This document shows positions 20,085 to 28,365 of a stretch of 64,000 nt of DNA, in pieces. Each line of letters opens with the position of its first letter. Positions within the stretch are counted from its first letter, which is position 1. This stretch comes from Hydractinia symbiolongicarpus (Eukaryota > Cnidaria > Hydrozoa > Anthoathecata > Hydractiniidae). The translations under genes were made by a program, and so were the position numbers. The DNA lies in contig NC_079879.1 of the NCBI RefSeq assembly GCF_029227915.1, positions 17,298,001 to 17,362,000 of the forward strand, in the 5' to 3' direction. Below the pieces are notes generated by a model that saw nothing but the letters and a program-made list of their open reading frames with translations, was not told the DNA's origin and did no database searches.

Positions 20085-20815
20085 ACAGACTTTAGAGGAC
20101 TGTGCACGTAGTTGACGATGTTCTAAAGTCGTTGCGCCATGGAGAACGAGTTGTGATGTTGTAATCTGTTGAGAGTGGAAGGACTAGACTGATTATAACC
20201 TGCACTGGCATATGGAACCACGTGATTTAGGTGCAAGGCCTTTATTGGGCAGCAAAAGCCCATTTTAGAGTCTTTAGAGGCCTGTGAACGTTGTTGAGGG
20301 CGTCCTAAAGCCATGATGGCAAGGAGAACGAATTGGGAAGTTGTAATCCATTGAGAGTGGAAGGACAAGACCGATGGTAACTTGTGCAGGGGCGTGGAAG
20401 CTCGTGATTTACGTGTAAGGCCTTTATTATGAAGCAAAAGGCCATATTACAGACTTTAGAGGACTGTGCACGTAGTTGACGATGTTCTAAAGTCGTTGCG
20501 CCATGGAGAACGAGTTGTGATGTTGTAATCCGTTGAGAGTGGAAGGACTAGACTGATTATAACCTGCACTGGCATATGGAACCACGTGATTTAGGTGCAA
20601 GGCCTTTATTGGGCAGCAAAAGCCCATTTTAGAGTCTTTAGAGGCCTGTGAACGTTGTTGAGGGCGTCCTAAAGCCATGATGGCAAGGAGAACGAATTGG
20701 GACGTTGTAATCCATTGAGAGTGGAAGGACAAGACCGATGGTAACTTGTGCAGGGGCGTGGAAGCTCGTGATTTACGTGTAAGGCCTTTATTATGAAGCA
20801 AAAGGCCATATTACA
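20085..20815. repeat. Dimeric satellite duplication, 364-bp period
   Basis: Bases 20087-20450 and 20451-20814 are two copies of a two-monomer block with very few differences. This is the youngest amplification visible in the array. Confidence 0.8.
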
Positions 20816-21056
20816 GACTTTAGAAGTTTGTGCAAACAGTTGACGGTGTTATACAGTCATGGGGCCAAGGAAAATGATTTAGGACGTCGCAGTCCATTGA
20901 GAGTGGAAGGACTAGTCAGATGTTAACCGGCGCAGGCACGTGGAGGCACGTGATTTACGTATAAGGCCTTTAGAAGGCACCAAAAGGCGATATTACAGAA
21001 TCTATAGACCTGTGCGCGTAGTTGACGGTGTTTTAAAGTAACGAAGTGAAAGAAGA

Positions 21057-21681
21057 TCCTACCACCGAGCGCACCAGATCAAGAAAATGAGGGGCATGTG
21101 TATCGATTGAAGAAAATTGAAGAGATCGAACAATTTCTGCAAAGCGAAGTTAAGCAACGTGAAAAACTCGCTAAAAAATTTGGAATGCATGGAACCTGGA
21201 TACACTACATGGATCACGGGCTGTTAGCGATAAGCGTGATCACCTCAGGCGTAGGGATAGGGAGCATGATCAGTGGGATAGGAGTTCCTCTGGCGATAAC
21301 AATGGGAGGAATCGCGATCGCTGTAGGGTTGGGGCAGACGGCCTTAAAACAAGGGGGTAAAAAGCTGATTACAAACGGAAAAACACAACTTTTTGCGGAA
21401 ACGAAATTGAATAGTATTGTGGACCTCATATCAAGGGCTATTGAGAATAGAATTAAATCCGACTACGAGTTCAGTTTGATCATGCAAGAGAAACAAAAAT
21501 ACCTTCTGCTCAAAGAACAAGTAAGACAACGTACGAAGAAGATCGTTAGCGAGATCAATGACCAAGAGAGACAAGCACTTGTCGCCAAAGGCCGCGATGA
21601 GGCGAGAGTAGAATTGTTAAAAAACTTGCAGTCTGCACAATATGTAAGAAATACCTAGAGGCACCACCTAAATATTCATAA
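21057..21681 (+). pseudogene. Two-helix membrane protein with C-terminal PPxY, copy 2
   Basis: The protein starts inside the element without its start codon, because satellite replaces the upstream part. It shares L-P-P-S-A-P-D-Q with copy 3. From 21098 it reads 186 residues without a break: a helical start (I-E-Q-F-L-Q-S-E-V-K-Q-R), M-D-H-G-L-L-A-I-S-V, glycine-rich hydrophobic segments, then a long charged helix (R-Q-R-T-K-K-I-V-S-E-I-N). That frame stops at 21656-21658. The end conserved with the other copies (C-T-I-C-K-K-Y, then E-A-P-P-K-Y-S) reads in a shifted frame to TAA at 21679-21681. This is the best preserved member of the family. Confidence 0.7.
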
Positions 21682-21687
21682 TTTTAA

Positions 21688-21703
21688 TGTTTTGTACAAA
21701 ACA
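21688..21703. terminator. 16-bp perfect palindrome between convergent genes
   Basis: TGTTTTGTACAAAACA lies six bases after the plus-strand stop and abuts the stop codon of the minus-strand SAP-like gene (21704-21706). Confidence 0.55.
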
Positions 21704-21979
21704 CTAAATGACACCAAGCAATTCACCGGTATCTTTATCAATCATAAAATCAACGTCATAGATGATATTTCGTTTTTGTTTAACCTCCAAGCCTCTGATA
21801 TATTCATCGAGTATTTTCATAGCTGTGATTTCTAGACATGGCTTGCAATGAGTCCCAAGGGTTTGTGTTGCAATATCTTTATATTTTACCTTATGAATCG
21901 CAGATATAAGATCAGCCCTCCTGAGAGTGGAGTATCCACGCATACTCAATTCTCTCGCTTCTTTTTTAAGCTCGTTCAT
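21704..21979 (-). CDS. SAP/Rho-N-like small protein, copy 2 (intact)
   Basis: This is an open frame of 91 residues. ATG at 21979 follows GTACAATAAAC, where the TAA is also the stop of the preceding gene. The N-terminus (L-K-K-E-A-R-E-L, then Y-S-T-L-R-R-A-D-L-I-S-A-I) fits a SAP/Rho-N two-helix nucleic-acid-binding fold. Then come K-V-K-Y-K-D, T-Q-T and H-C-K-P-C. The C-terminal part ends I-D-K-D-T-G-E-L-L-G-V-I. It matches the broken gene at 6117 in copy 1 and has the same neighbours. It may bind element or host DNA. The domain call is by pattern only. Confidence 0.7.
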   Translation of the reverse strand: MNELKKEARELSMRGYSTLRRADLISAIHKVKYKDIATQTLGTHCKPCLEITAMKILDEYIRGLEVKQKRNIIYDVDFMIDKDTGELLGVI

Positions 21980-21981
21980 GT

Positions 21982-22554
21982 TTATTGTACTACGACGAAT
22001 ATGTCCTCATCATCTGAATCAAGGTGTCGTGTTCTAGATTGTTGCACTGGTTTACACTTACACTCTTCTAGCATAACCTGCAGATAGTTCTTATTCCCTT
22101 GCTGATAGATACTTGATAGCTTTAAAATGCAGATGCAGTCGCAGGGCTGCTTCAGTGGTACTGGTTGATCATGAAAATCAGTATTAATCTCCCTATTCCA
22201 TTCCTTTACTTTGGTACTAACATACTCTTATTTAACTGGTGGGGTAGTGAATTCACTACCGTACAGTTTCTCGATCCATGTCAATATGCTTTGGTATTTC
22301 TGAAGCCATTCTGGATGCTTCCGTAAGTTAAAGGACATTGTAAGTGAGGAACTATCATCATAACGAGATGCTCCATTGCTATATAGCCCCCCCCCCCCCC
22401 TGGTGTTCTGATTAATAGGGCGGTAATTCTATTATCATTTTTGTATTGGATCGCTAAGTACAATATTTTCGATCTTTATATCAAAGATGTTAAATGCAGC
22501 TAAGTTGCTATAAAAAGCCGTTGTTTTAATATCATTTCCATAAAATTTAAACAT
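21982..22554 (-). pseudogene. Acidic-tailed protein, possible DNA-binding, copy 2
   Basis: ATG at 22554 (ATAAATAAACGGG leader) begins M-F-K-F-Y-G-N-D, as in copy 1. The first frame stops near 22438. The rest reads in other frames across a run of 14 cytosines (about 22387-22400), which may itself be a frame-slippage site. It includes a segment E-W-N-R-E-I-N and ends D-S-D-D-E-D-I-F-V-V-V-Q at TAA 21982-21984, overlapping the leader of the SAP-like gene. The same family lies at 5699 and 54951. Function unknown; a single-strand-DNA-binding-like fold is a weak guess. Confidence 0.5.
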
Positions 22555-22579
22555 CCCGTTTATTTATGAAAATTAGACT

Positions 22580-22741
22580 CTAACTAGGGTTTTTACAAGG
22601 ACAGTACCCACCATTGTACGTGATAAATATCTTGTAATGCTGCCAACACAGCATTTTCCCGCATATAATTAACCTCCGTCCACACTTGCATCTATCATAT
22701 TTATCGAGATCATTTCCACATTCATCACAATACTCAGTCAT
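22580..22741 (-). CDS. Small Cys-rich, probably zinc-binding protein, copy 2
   Basis: This intact 53-residue frame runs from ATG 22741 (AAAAATAA leader) to TAG 22580. It keeps the family layout: Y-C-D-E-C, Y-D-R-C-K-C-G-R-R, L-C-W, then T-Y-N-G-G-Y-C-P-C. In the middle the second Cys of the L-C-W-x-C pair is replaced by His (L-C-W-Q-H), a plausible alternative metal ligand. The slot between the KTQEMC and acidic-tailed genes is the same as in copies 1 and 3. Confidence 0.7.
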   Translation of the reverse strand: MTEYCDECGNDLDKYDRCKCGRRLIICGKMLCWQHYKIFITYNGGYCPCKNPS

Positions 22742-22810
22742 TTATTTTTAAAGGCTCTGAAACGATCTGGAACATGTTCTATCCATCCCGCCATGTATTC
22801 CCTTCATCGT

Positions 22811-23290
22811 TTATTTACTCCACAAAAGCTCAAGGTCTGCCTTTTCATCCTCTGAAAAACACCAATCAACGGCTCTCTTTGGATGCCATGCTATTGGAAG
22901 CAAATCCTTCTTAATCCTAGCCTTCTCCGCTTTCCGCTGATGATAGGGTGCGAGCAGCGAGGGATAAATATTATCCCTTCTCAATTCCCGAGTCATGAAC
23001 CAGTCCGGAACGAACTCAAGCAGCCAGTCCCTTCCTTAAACAGCCCTAATGCACATTTCCTGGGTCTTGAAATGATCCGGAACATACCTGAGTGCTTTGG
23101 GATGTTCTTGAACCGCCATGATACACATTTCCTGTGTCTTGAACCTGTCGGGAACAAATTTAAACATAAGGGGATCTGATTAAACAGCCTTGTTGCACAT
23201 TTCCTGGATCTTGAATTGGTCCGGTACATACCTTATCACAAGGGGATTCTCTTCAACCAATTTTTTCCATCTTTCTTGCCTCCAACTCAT
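22811..23290 (-). pseudogene. 'KTQEMC' 24-residue repeat protein, copy 2 (short)
   Basis: ATG at 23290 opens M-S-W-R-Q-E-R-W-K-K and about four repeat units, followed by a complete C-terminal module (L-L-P-I-A-W-H-P-K-R, then D-W-C-F-S-E-D-E-K, then L-L-W-S-K) ending at 22811. Two in-frame TAA codons, near 23190 and 23034, fall at the residue after A-V in the repeat, the same place as the TAA of copy 1. No frameshift is needed, so apart from the two stops the reading frame is continuous. Confidence 0.72.
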
Positions 23291-23420
23291 CTTATATATT
23301 CTTGATCTCAATCAACAAAATTTCTAGCGCGCTCATTGAGTATGGGAATTTCCCTTACTCATACTCTAATTTTGTTGATGTCAGCATATATAATATATAC
23401 ACTATTGCGCATGACGTCGT
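23291..23420 (-). promoter_or_regulatory. Upstream region of copy 2 with kappaB site and inverted repeat
   Basis: GGGAATTTCC at 23344-23353 matches GGGRNWYYCC exactly, about 55 bp upstream of the start at 23290. It sits inside an inverted repeat with 12-bp arms ATCAACAAAATT (23311-23322) and AATTTTGTTGAT (23368-23379). An inner imperfect pairing of TGAGTATGGGAA with TTCCCTTACTCA surrounds the site. The arm plus GTCAGCAT corresponds to 4491-4510 in copy 1. Confidence 0.5.
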
Positions 23421-23497
23421 ATTATTATGTGTGGTTATTGGTATTTAATATTATTTTTGTTGATATCAGCAATATCGCTAACGGTGTGTTCCGGGGT

Positions 23498-23845
23498 TTA
23501 TCGGTTTTCAGGGATGTATCGGGATAATTTTGGGGCTCCCCAGCCGAAACAATTTTGTCGATTTACCTCTGCCCTGGCCGCGTTCTTGATCAGGCACTCG
23601 ATGCAGTTTGTGCTAAATCTGGGTCTTTTTTTGTCTATTATCCTATACTCAAAGTCAAATTTAAGTTTTTTACAATAGGGGCACACTATGCCATTGCCAT
23701 ATTATTCCCGACGTTTTGCTAGGGCAGCAGCATGTTGCGTATCAAGGCACTCGATGCAACATTGTGTCAGCTGTCCGTCATCCTTGAGCCTGAATTTGTC
23801 CATGGGTAAAAATTGTCTACATTGTGGGCATTTTGAGACTTCCAT
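23498..23845 (-). pseudogene. Tandem double zinc-ribbon protein with in-frame stop
   Basis: From ATG 23845 the frame reads K-C-P-Q-C-R-Q-F, then T-Q-C-C-I-E-C-L, to a TAA at 23702-23704. In the same frame, a few codons later, a second similar unit follows (V-C-P-Y-C-K-K, then T-N-C-I-E-C-L-I-K-N-A-A-R). Each unit has C-P-x-C, about 20 residues, then C-I-E-C-L and an Ala-rich basic tail, so the gene encodes two related zinc-binding units. No homologue was found in copies 1 or 3, which may have lost this end. Whether there was once one gene or two adjacent genes is undecided. Confidence 0.55.
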
Positions 23846-24696
23846 TCTTTTTACACCTCTGGGGTAGTTTTCACCTTTGAATAGCACGGTCTATCTTTGA
23901 GTATTGGGACTCACCCCTACTCAACTGCGCATGCGTTAGTTTTTGTTGATATCAGCATTATTACTACGTGTGCGCATGCGTGTTAGGGTTTTGAGATTAT
24001 CAGATTTATCGGATTTGTTTTCGAATTTACCGGTTTTGAGAGGATGGGGGCTGGGGTGGTGATGGAAGTGGTGGAAGCGGTGTTTTTTGGGGTAAAGGTG
24101 TGGAAGGAGCGAAAAACTGTATATCCTCACTCCTTAGTACTACTTGTTTTATAGACTTTGTCAAAGAACTTTTATCCACTTTGCAAATGTCACAGACAGA
24201 ACTGGCGTATTATTATATAGACTAGCCGAAGTCCCGTGGAAGAATCCACTGAATCTCTCATCGAGTCCATTTGATAGGTGCCAAATAAAAACATAGAACA
24301 CAGTAATTTGAATTTTTAAAAGTCACAAATTGCATTATTCTATATCTATAACCGCTGAAACAAAACGTCTAAAAAAATTAGCATGTGCAGCAGTATAAAA
24401 AATGAAAATAAAAGAGAAAAAAAGCCCTGGGATTGAGGTTGCTCACAATCTGCATTATGCAGAACGTTTAAAAATATAAGCAGGTCCAACGACAAAATAA
24501 AAATAAAATAAAATAAAAATGCAAAAGGTCTAAGATAATCGAAGGTGTCTAACAACGGTTATGTAAAAAGTGAAATCTGCTAAAACTATATACTTGCTTT
24601 GCCATGCCAGAAGTACACCAAGGAAAATAGTATACCAGACATCAGCGCCCGCGCGCGATTTGTAAAGTGGTCGGGCCACATAATATAGTGACTAAG
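23846..24696. other. Copy 2 right flank and spacer
   Basis: About 23905-23960 repeats the upstream block seen before the KTQEMC genes (GTTGATATCAGCAT, GAGTAGGGG on the other strand) and has GCGCATGCG twice. A GGGG-rich stretch follows at 24040-24095. From 24160 the sequence is AT-rich with no gene. ATCCACTTTGC near 24175 and nearby ACAGACAGAA and TATTATTAT are echoed in direct orientation near 30190-30225, suggesting one repeat family on both sides of the hAT element. Confidence 0.45.
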
Positions 24697-26949
24697 GAGG
24701 CGGCACCTTGGTTGGCGCCGACGGGCCGAGAAAATTTTTACTATAAAGACCCTTCAGATTGGCTAAAACAAGCATCTTTAGCTATAAGCTACAGCAGAAA
24801 TGTATGTCAAAATAAACTCTTTGCAGAGGAATAATTATTTTTTCTCACATAATATCTATTTTACATTTTTCATAAAAAGTAATAAAAACGTTACAAATCG
24901 CTTTCTGTAAAAATACCAAAAACATTTTGGCTAGATGGATGAGCCCTTACAAACTCATTGGCAATATCTATTAAAGAAATCGTATCTAAGATTTCCTTGT
25001 GTACGTTCAACAATGACAAATCGTTGAACCTTTTCTGATTCATGCTAGAACGTATCCAGGTTTTCAACCGTCTCATCGTAGAAAATGATCGTTCCGGAGT
25101 AGCGGATGTAGCTCCCATTGTTAAAACCAATCGTATGATGATGACGACATTTTTTATCAATTTTCGTTTTTCGGTTGATAACGACTGTACAACATCTACA
25201 ACATCGCTGAAGTTGACAGGACTGGATTCACGAAAGATAGTTGGTAGCAACTCCAATTCACACAACAACGATTGATCGTCAAAGTCATCACAGAAACTTG
25301 CATTAACGGTCTTCATTTCTTCTTCGGCTGGCGTTTTACTTATTGACTTCAACAACAGTTGTTCCACTTCTGTAAATACTTTGAAGGCAGGTTGCTCAAA
25401 CCTCTCTTTGATGGCGCTGACAATTACGTCAATTGCTTCGAAATAGATGGCCTTATAGTGGGCATGAGCAGTTTCTGGATAGTAGGCTTCTCCAGTGCTG
25501 CTTGGATTTCCTTCCACAAATTCCAAGATGTCGTACTTTGGTCTTTTGCGTTTTCTTAGCGCTGTTGGCGAAGAAACGAAATCCATCGAACTTGCTGACT
25601 TGGTGACTGTTCCGTAGAATATATCAAAGTCTCTCTCGTTTCTCATGCCTTGCATCGTCTTGTTCGTAAGTTCAACCAATTCTTTACCGCTGATTGCTGA
25701 CATTTTTTCTTTCTGAAGTGTTATGGACAGATTATCTGTGTGAGCATAAAGCTTGCGTCCTAGATTCAGACCAAAATAGAATGAAAATGACTCCATCTGC
25801 TTTTTACACCCATTAATCCTCGAATTCGTTTCAGCGTCTAGCTTCTCATTTAAACTCTCGTCCCACAACGCCATCAGTGGTTCGTAGTTTTCGATGATCT
25901 TCTTGAAACAGTTCGCCCGAATTGTCCACCTTGTTGTACTCAGCTTATCCAGCTTTCCTGCATGTTTATCAGTTCCTAGGGTTCCTTCAACATTTGCAGT
26001 CAGCTTACCCAGCATGTTTTCCCGTTTCGGTAAATACTTCACTAAAACACAAATTTCACCGGCAGTTCCCATTGTATCTCGGAGGATCTGACACTCTTTA
26101 GTCATAGATTTGACAGCAAGGCTTAAGGAATGTCCTTTGGCAATGGGTCGCGATGGCTTTTGGCTGCTCCTCTTTGATAATGGCAGAAACACCTGAACGT
26201 TTTCCCATCATGTTGCTTGCCCCGTCATAGGTTTGGCCTAGACAATCAGATAGGTTCAATGAGCACCTCAGCAAAATATCTTTGATGGCCTTGACGATAG
26301 TTGCGCTTCGAGTATTGTCAACTTTATAAAAGCCCAAGAAATCTTCATTCACATTTAAATCGTCATTTGCTGATCGTACACAAAATGAAAGTTGTTCGGC
26401 ATTACTTACATCAGTGCCTTCATCTGCCATCATAGAATAAAACCTGCGCTCTCGAACGGTATCTAACTTTTTCCGCAATACTTGAGAAGCCATCAAATTC
26501 AAGAGTTCATTTTGCACATCATGGTGATTGTACTTATGTCCAATTTTTCCATTGATATGATCCATTACGCTTGAATCTCTACTTCCGAGGAGATAAAGAA
26601 GTTGGGTGAAGTTGTCATTGTTATCGTCTCCTTGAAGAGCAATGCCTTGTCGGCCAAGGTAGCGTAAACATCTAATGACATCAAGGAGGTACTTTCGTTC
26701 AACCTGTCTCTGGTCGGTGAATGTTGTCCATCGACTCGCCAACGTCTGCACAGTGTGGTAGAACCAAGTGGTACGAGGAAGCGGTTTTGTGGCATGATGA
26801 GCTTTGATGACCTCGGAAACTATCAAGAGCATTCTTCCAATTTGAAAATCCTTTTGAGGTGAAGGCTGTGTCCTTGTTTGTTTGATCCTTCAAGTTTCCA
26901 CGCTTTTCTTGCGTATGGCAATAGAAACACACCACAGCATGTGCGCTAA

Positions 26950-27836
26950 AACAATAAAAAGATATTTAGTTGGATGCATTATCAAAAATATACAAGAAGC
27001 CCTGGGGGCTCTAAGAATTTCCGCCCGCTACTAAAATATTTGATGAAAACCTGCTAATTCGTTGTGTTATTGTGCCAAACATTCGAGGAGGTTTGGTGCA
27101 TGAACCTCTGAAGATAAAGCACACAAGTGACATTATGTCTTACAACAAACGCAAACAAAACGAAACGTGTTAAAATAAATTGCTAACAAAAAATACAGCC
27201 TATAATTCATGGTTGAAAGTCTTGCGATTGAAACGTTTATGGTCTTAAACAGCATTTAGTTGACAAAAATTTTTGCTGTGACCATCATTTTCAGCATACT
27301 TTTTTTATTCAAGTGCTAATTTTTGTCGAAAATAAAGCAGTTTTATTTTTTGGTTAAATTTTGGCCTAAAATGACATTTAGGTGACAAAAAATCAAACTT
27401 TTGTACCATCATCATTTTCAGCATACTTTATTTGTTAACTGTGCCAGATTTAGCCGAAAATGAAGTGGTTTTAATTTTTGGACCAATTTTGGCCTGAAAT
27501 GACATTTAAGGTGGCAAAAAACCAAAATTTTGATGTCACCATCATATTCAGCATACTTTGTTTGTTAACTGTGCCAAATTTTGTCGAAAACAAAAACTAA
27601 TTTTGTCCTGAAACGTCATTTAGATGAGTTCCCAGTAGTTAGGGAGCTTGGGTACGAAGTTCACATCTGTGACGGAGGAACGTGTAATCCCAGGGTCGAT
27701 TTTTTCTCAAAAAATGCTCCAAAAGAAAAAAACGACGGTTTTAAAGAATTTCCTACGCCTTCGGGCGCGGAAATTCAAAAATTAATGATTGAAATGATAG
27801 TCCGTTTAATTTATAATATGAAAAAATAAAAAGACG
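26950..27836 (-). other. Intron of the hAT transposase gene, filled by a repeat
   Basis: The splice sites join the exon 1 end (D-F-P-W-L-H-Y-A-E) to the finger in frame. Most of the 890-bp intron is an interspersed repeat (separate entry). A frame across 27581-27829 has no ATG start and is not considered a gene. Confidence 0.6.
27180..27680. repeat. Interspersed repeat with three internal tandem units
   Basis: Starts near TGCTAACAAAAAATACAGCC. It then has about three units of roughly 120 bp containing TTTTGGCCTAAAATGACATTTAGG, TTCAGCATACTTT, TTGTTAACTGTGCC and TTTTGTCGAAAA. It ends near GAAACGTCATTTAGATGA and CACATCTGTGACG. The same element with the same order lies at 38435-38905, inside an intron of gene B. 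Confidence 0.8.
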
Positions 27837-28365
27837 CTTACTTTTCAGCATAGTGTAACCAAGGAAAATCTTTAGTCCAATGTGCTTGGAAGCTTCGTTC
27901 TCTGGTGCCATATTTTTTCTTAGGAAATGGATAAATAGCAGGAGGATGGAAAGGTTTATCGGTAGTTATTTCAATTTTTGTCTCTGATACTTCGTTTACA
28001 TTATGTACGTTGATGGATGTTTGATTTGTAGTAGTTTTGTTAGTATCATCTTTAGAATTTTTAAAATACTTTGTCAACTTATTTTGATTCATTTTTATGC
28101 AGAAAATAATCTCGTGTGTTTTTAAATACTCACTTGCGTGTTTTCACTTTTTCACAATCAATGCGCAATGTAATGTCTTCATATTTCATAGTAATGGAAA
28201 AGGTGAAAAAGAAAAGTTTTGCCTTTGTTATAGTTCAATTGTTTATTTTAATTATACAGAAAGACCGTTAATGTAGTGCTATTTTATTTGGAACAAGAAC
28301 TCTCAAATCAGAATGTTCTAGCTAAAAAAAATTATTACTTTGCCCGCCCGTCGCCGCCGGCCCTG

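Larger units (their letters stand above)
13615..21050. repeat. 182-bp satellite array, about 40 units
   Basis: Landmarks such as GGCCATATTA recur at about 14162, 14346, 14528 and 14709, giving a period near 182 bp. Most units carry AAGCACGTGATTTACGT with a CACGTG core. Units differ by roughly 10-30%, with some nearly identical multi-unit blocks (see separate entries). All units run in the same orientation as 2086-4312. A 180-bp class monomer with higher-order repeats resembles centromeric or pericentromeric satellites in form. No gene is supported here. Confidence 0.93.
21051..24000. mobile_element. Polinton-like element, copy 2 (inverted, truncated)
   Basis: Satellite sequence switches to element sequence near 21051, inside the membrane protein gene. 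From there the gene order is the mirror image of the left part of copy 1: membrane protein (plus), then SAP-like, acidic-tailed, Cys-rich and KTQEMC genes (all minus), then a double zinc-ribbon gene. No capsid, integrase or polymerase gene remains. The right limit is set near 24000, beyond the conserved upstream blocks; no terminal repeat was proven. Confidence 0.75.
24891..28092 (-). pseudogene. hAT transposase (TTF zinc finger, DUF4371, dimerisation domain)
   Basis: Exon 1 runs from ATG 28092 to about 27837 (F-P-K-K-K-Y-G-T-R-E-R, then D-F-P-W-L-H-Y). An intron to about 26949 has a GTAAGC donor and a TTGTTTTAG acceptor. Exon 2 opens with the TTF-type finger (V-V-C-F-Y-C-H-T-Q, then K-G-F-S-N-W-K). 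The DUF4371 region follows (D-E-G-T-D-V-S-N-A-E-Q-L, then T-Y-D-G-A-S-N-M-M-G-K), and the C-terminal dimerisation block (R-S-F-S-T-M-R-R-L-K-T-W-I-R) ends at 24891. Frameshifts near 26830 and 26100-26190 break the chain. Proteins of this group move DNA by cut-and-paste. With only two breaks in about 780 residues, the copy is fairly young. Confidence 0.85.
24697..28365 (-). mobile_element. hAT transposon, TTF-zinc-finger/DUF4371 type
   Basis: The transposase gene lies on the minus strand. The right end on that strand starts CAGGGCCGGCGGCGACGGGC (28365 leftward). The other end, near 24697, reads GGCGGCACCTTGGTTGGCGC and then GACGGGCCGAG, a diverged inverted match. CAGGG ends with GC-rich subterminal sequence are usual for hAT elements. 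An exact 8-bp target duplication is not visible, which fits an old copy or a slightly misplaced left end. Confidence 0.65.

Noticed and set aside
13615-21050. Many minus-strand open frames of 60-100 residues with similar sequences (LNGLQRPK-like) in the satellite
   Set aside because: They follow the 182-bp repeat, change frame from unit to unit, and have no independent coding support.
13615-21050. CRISPR-like array
   Set aside because: Units are 182 bp, diverged over their whole length, with no short identical repeat alternating with unique spacers.
24098-24140. Possible Polinton terminal repeat (AGTACTAAGGAGTGAGG on the minus strand)
   Set aside because: No matching inverted partner or target duplication was found in the window.
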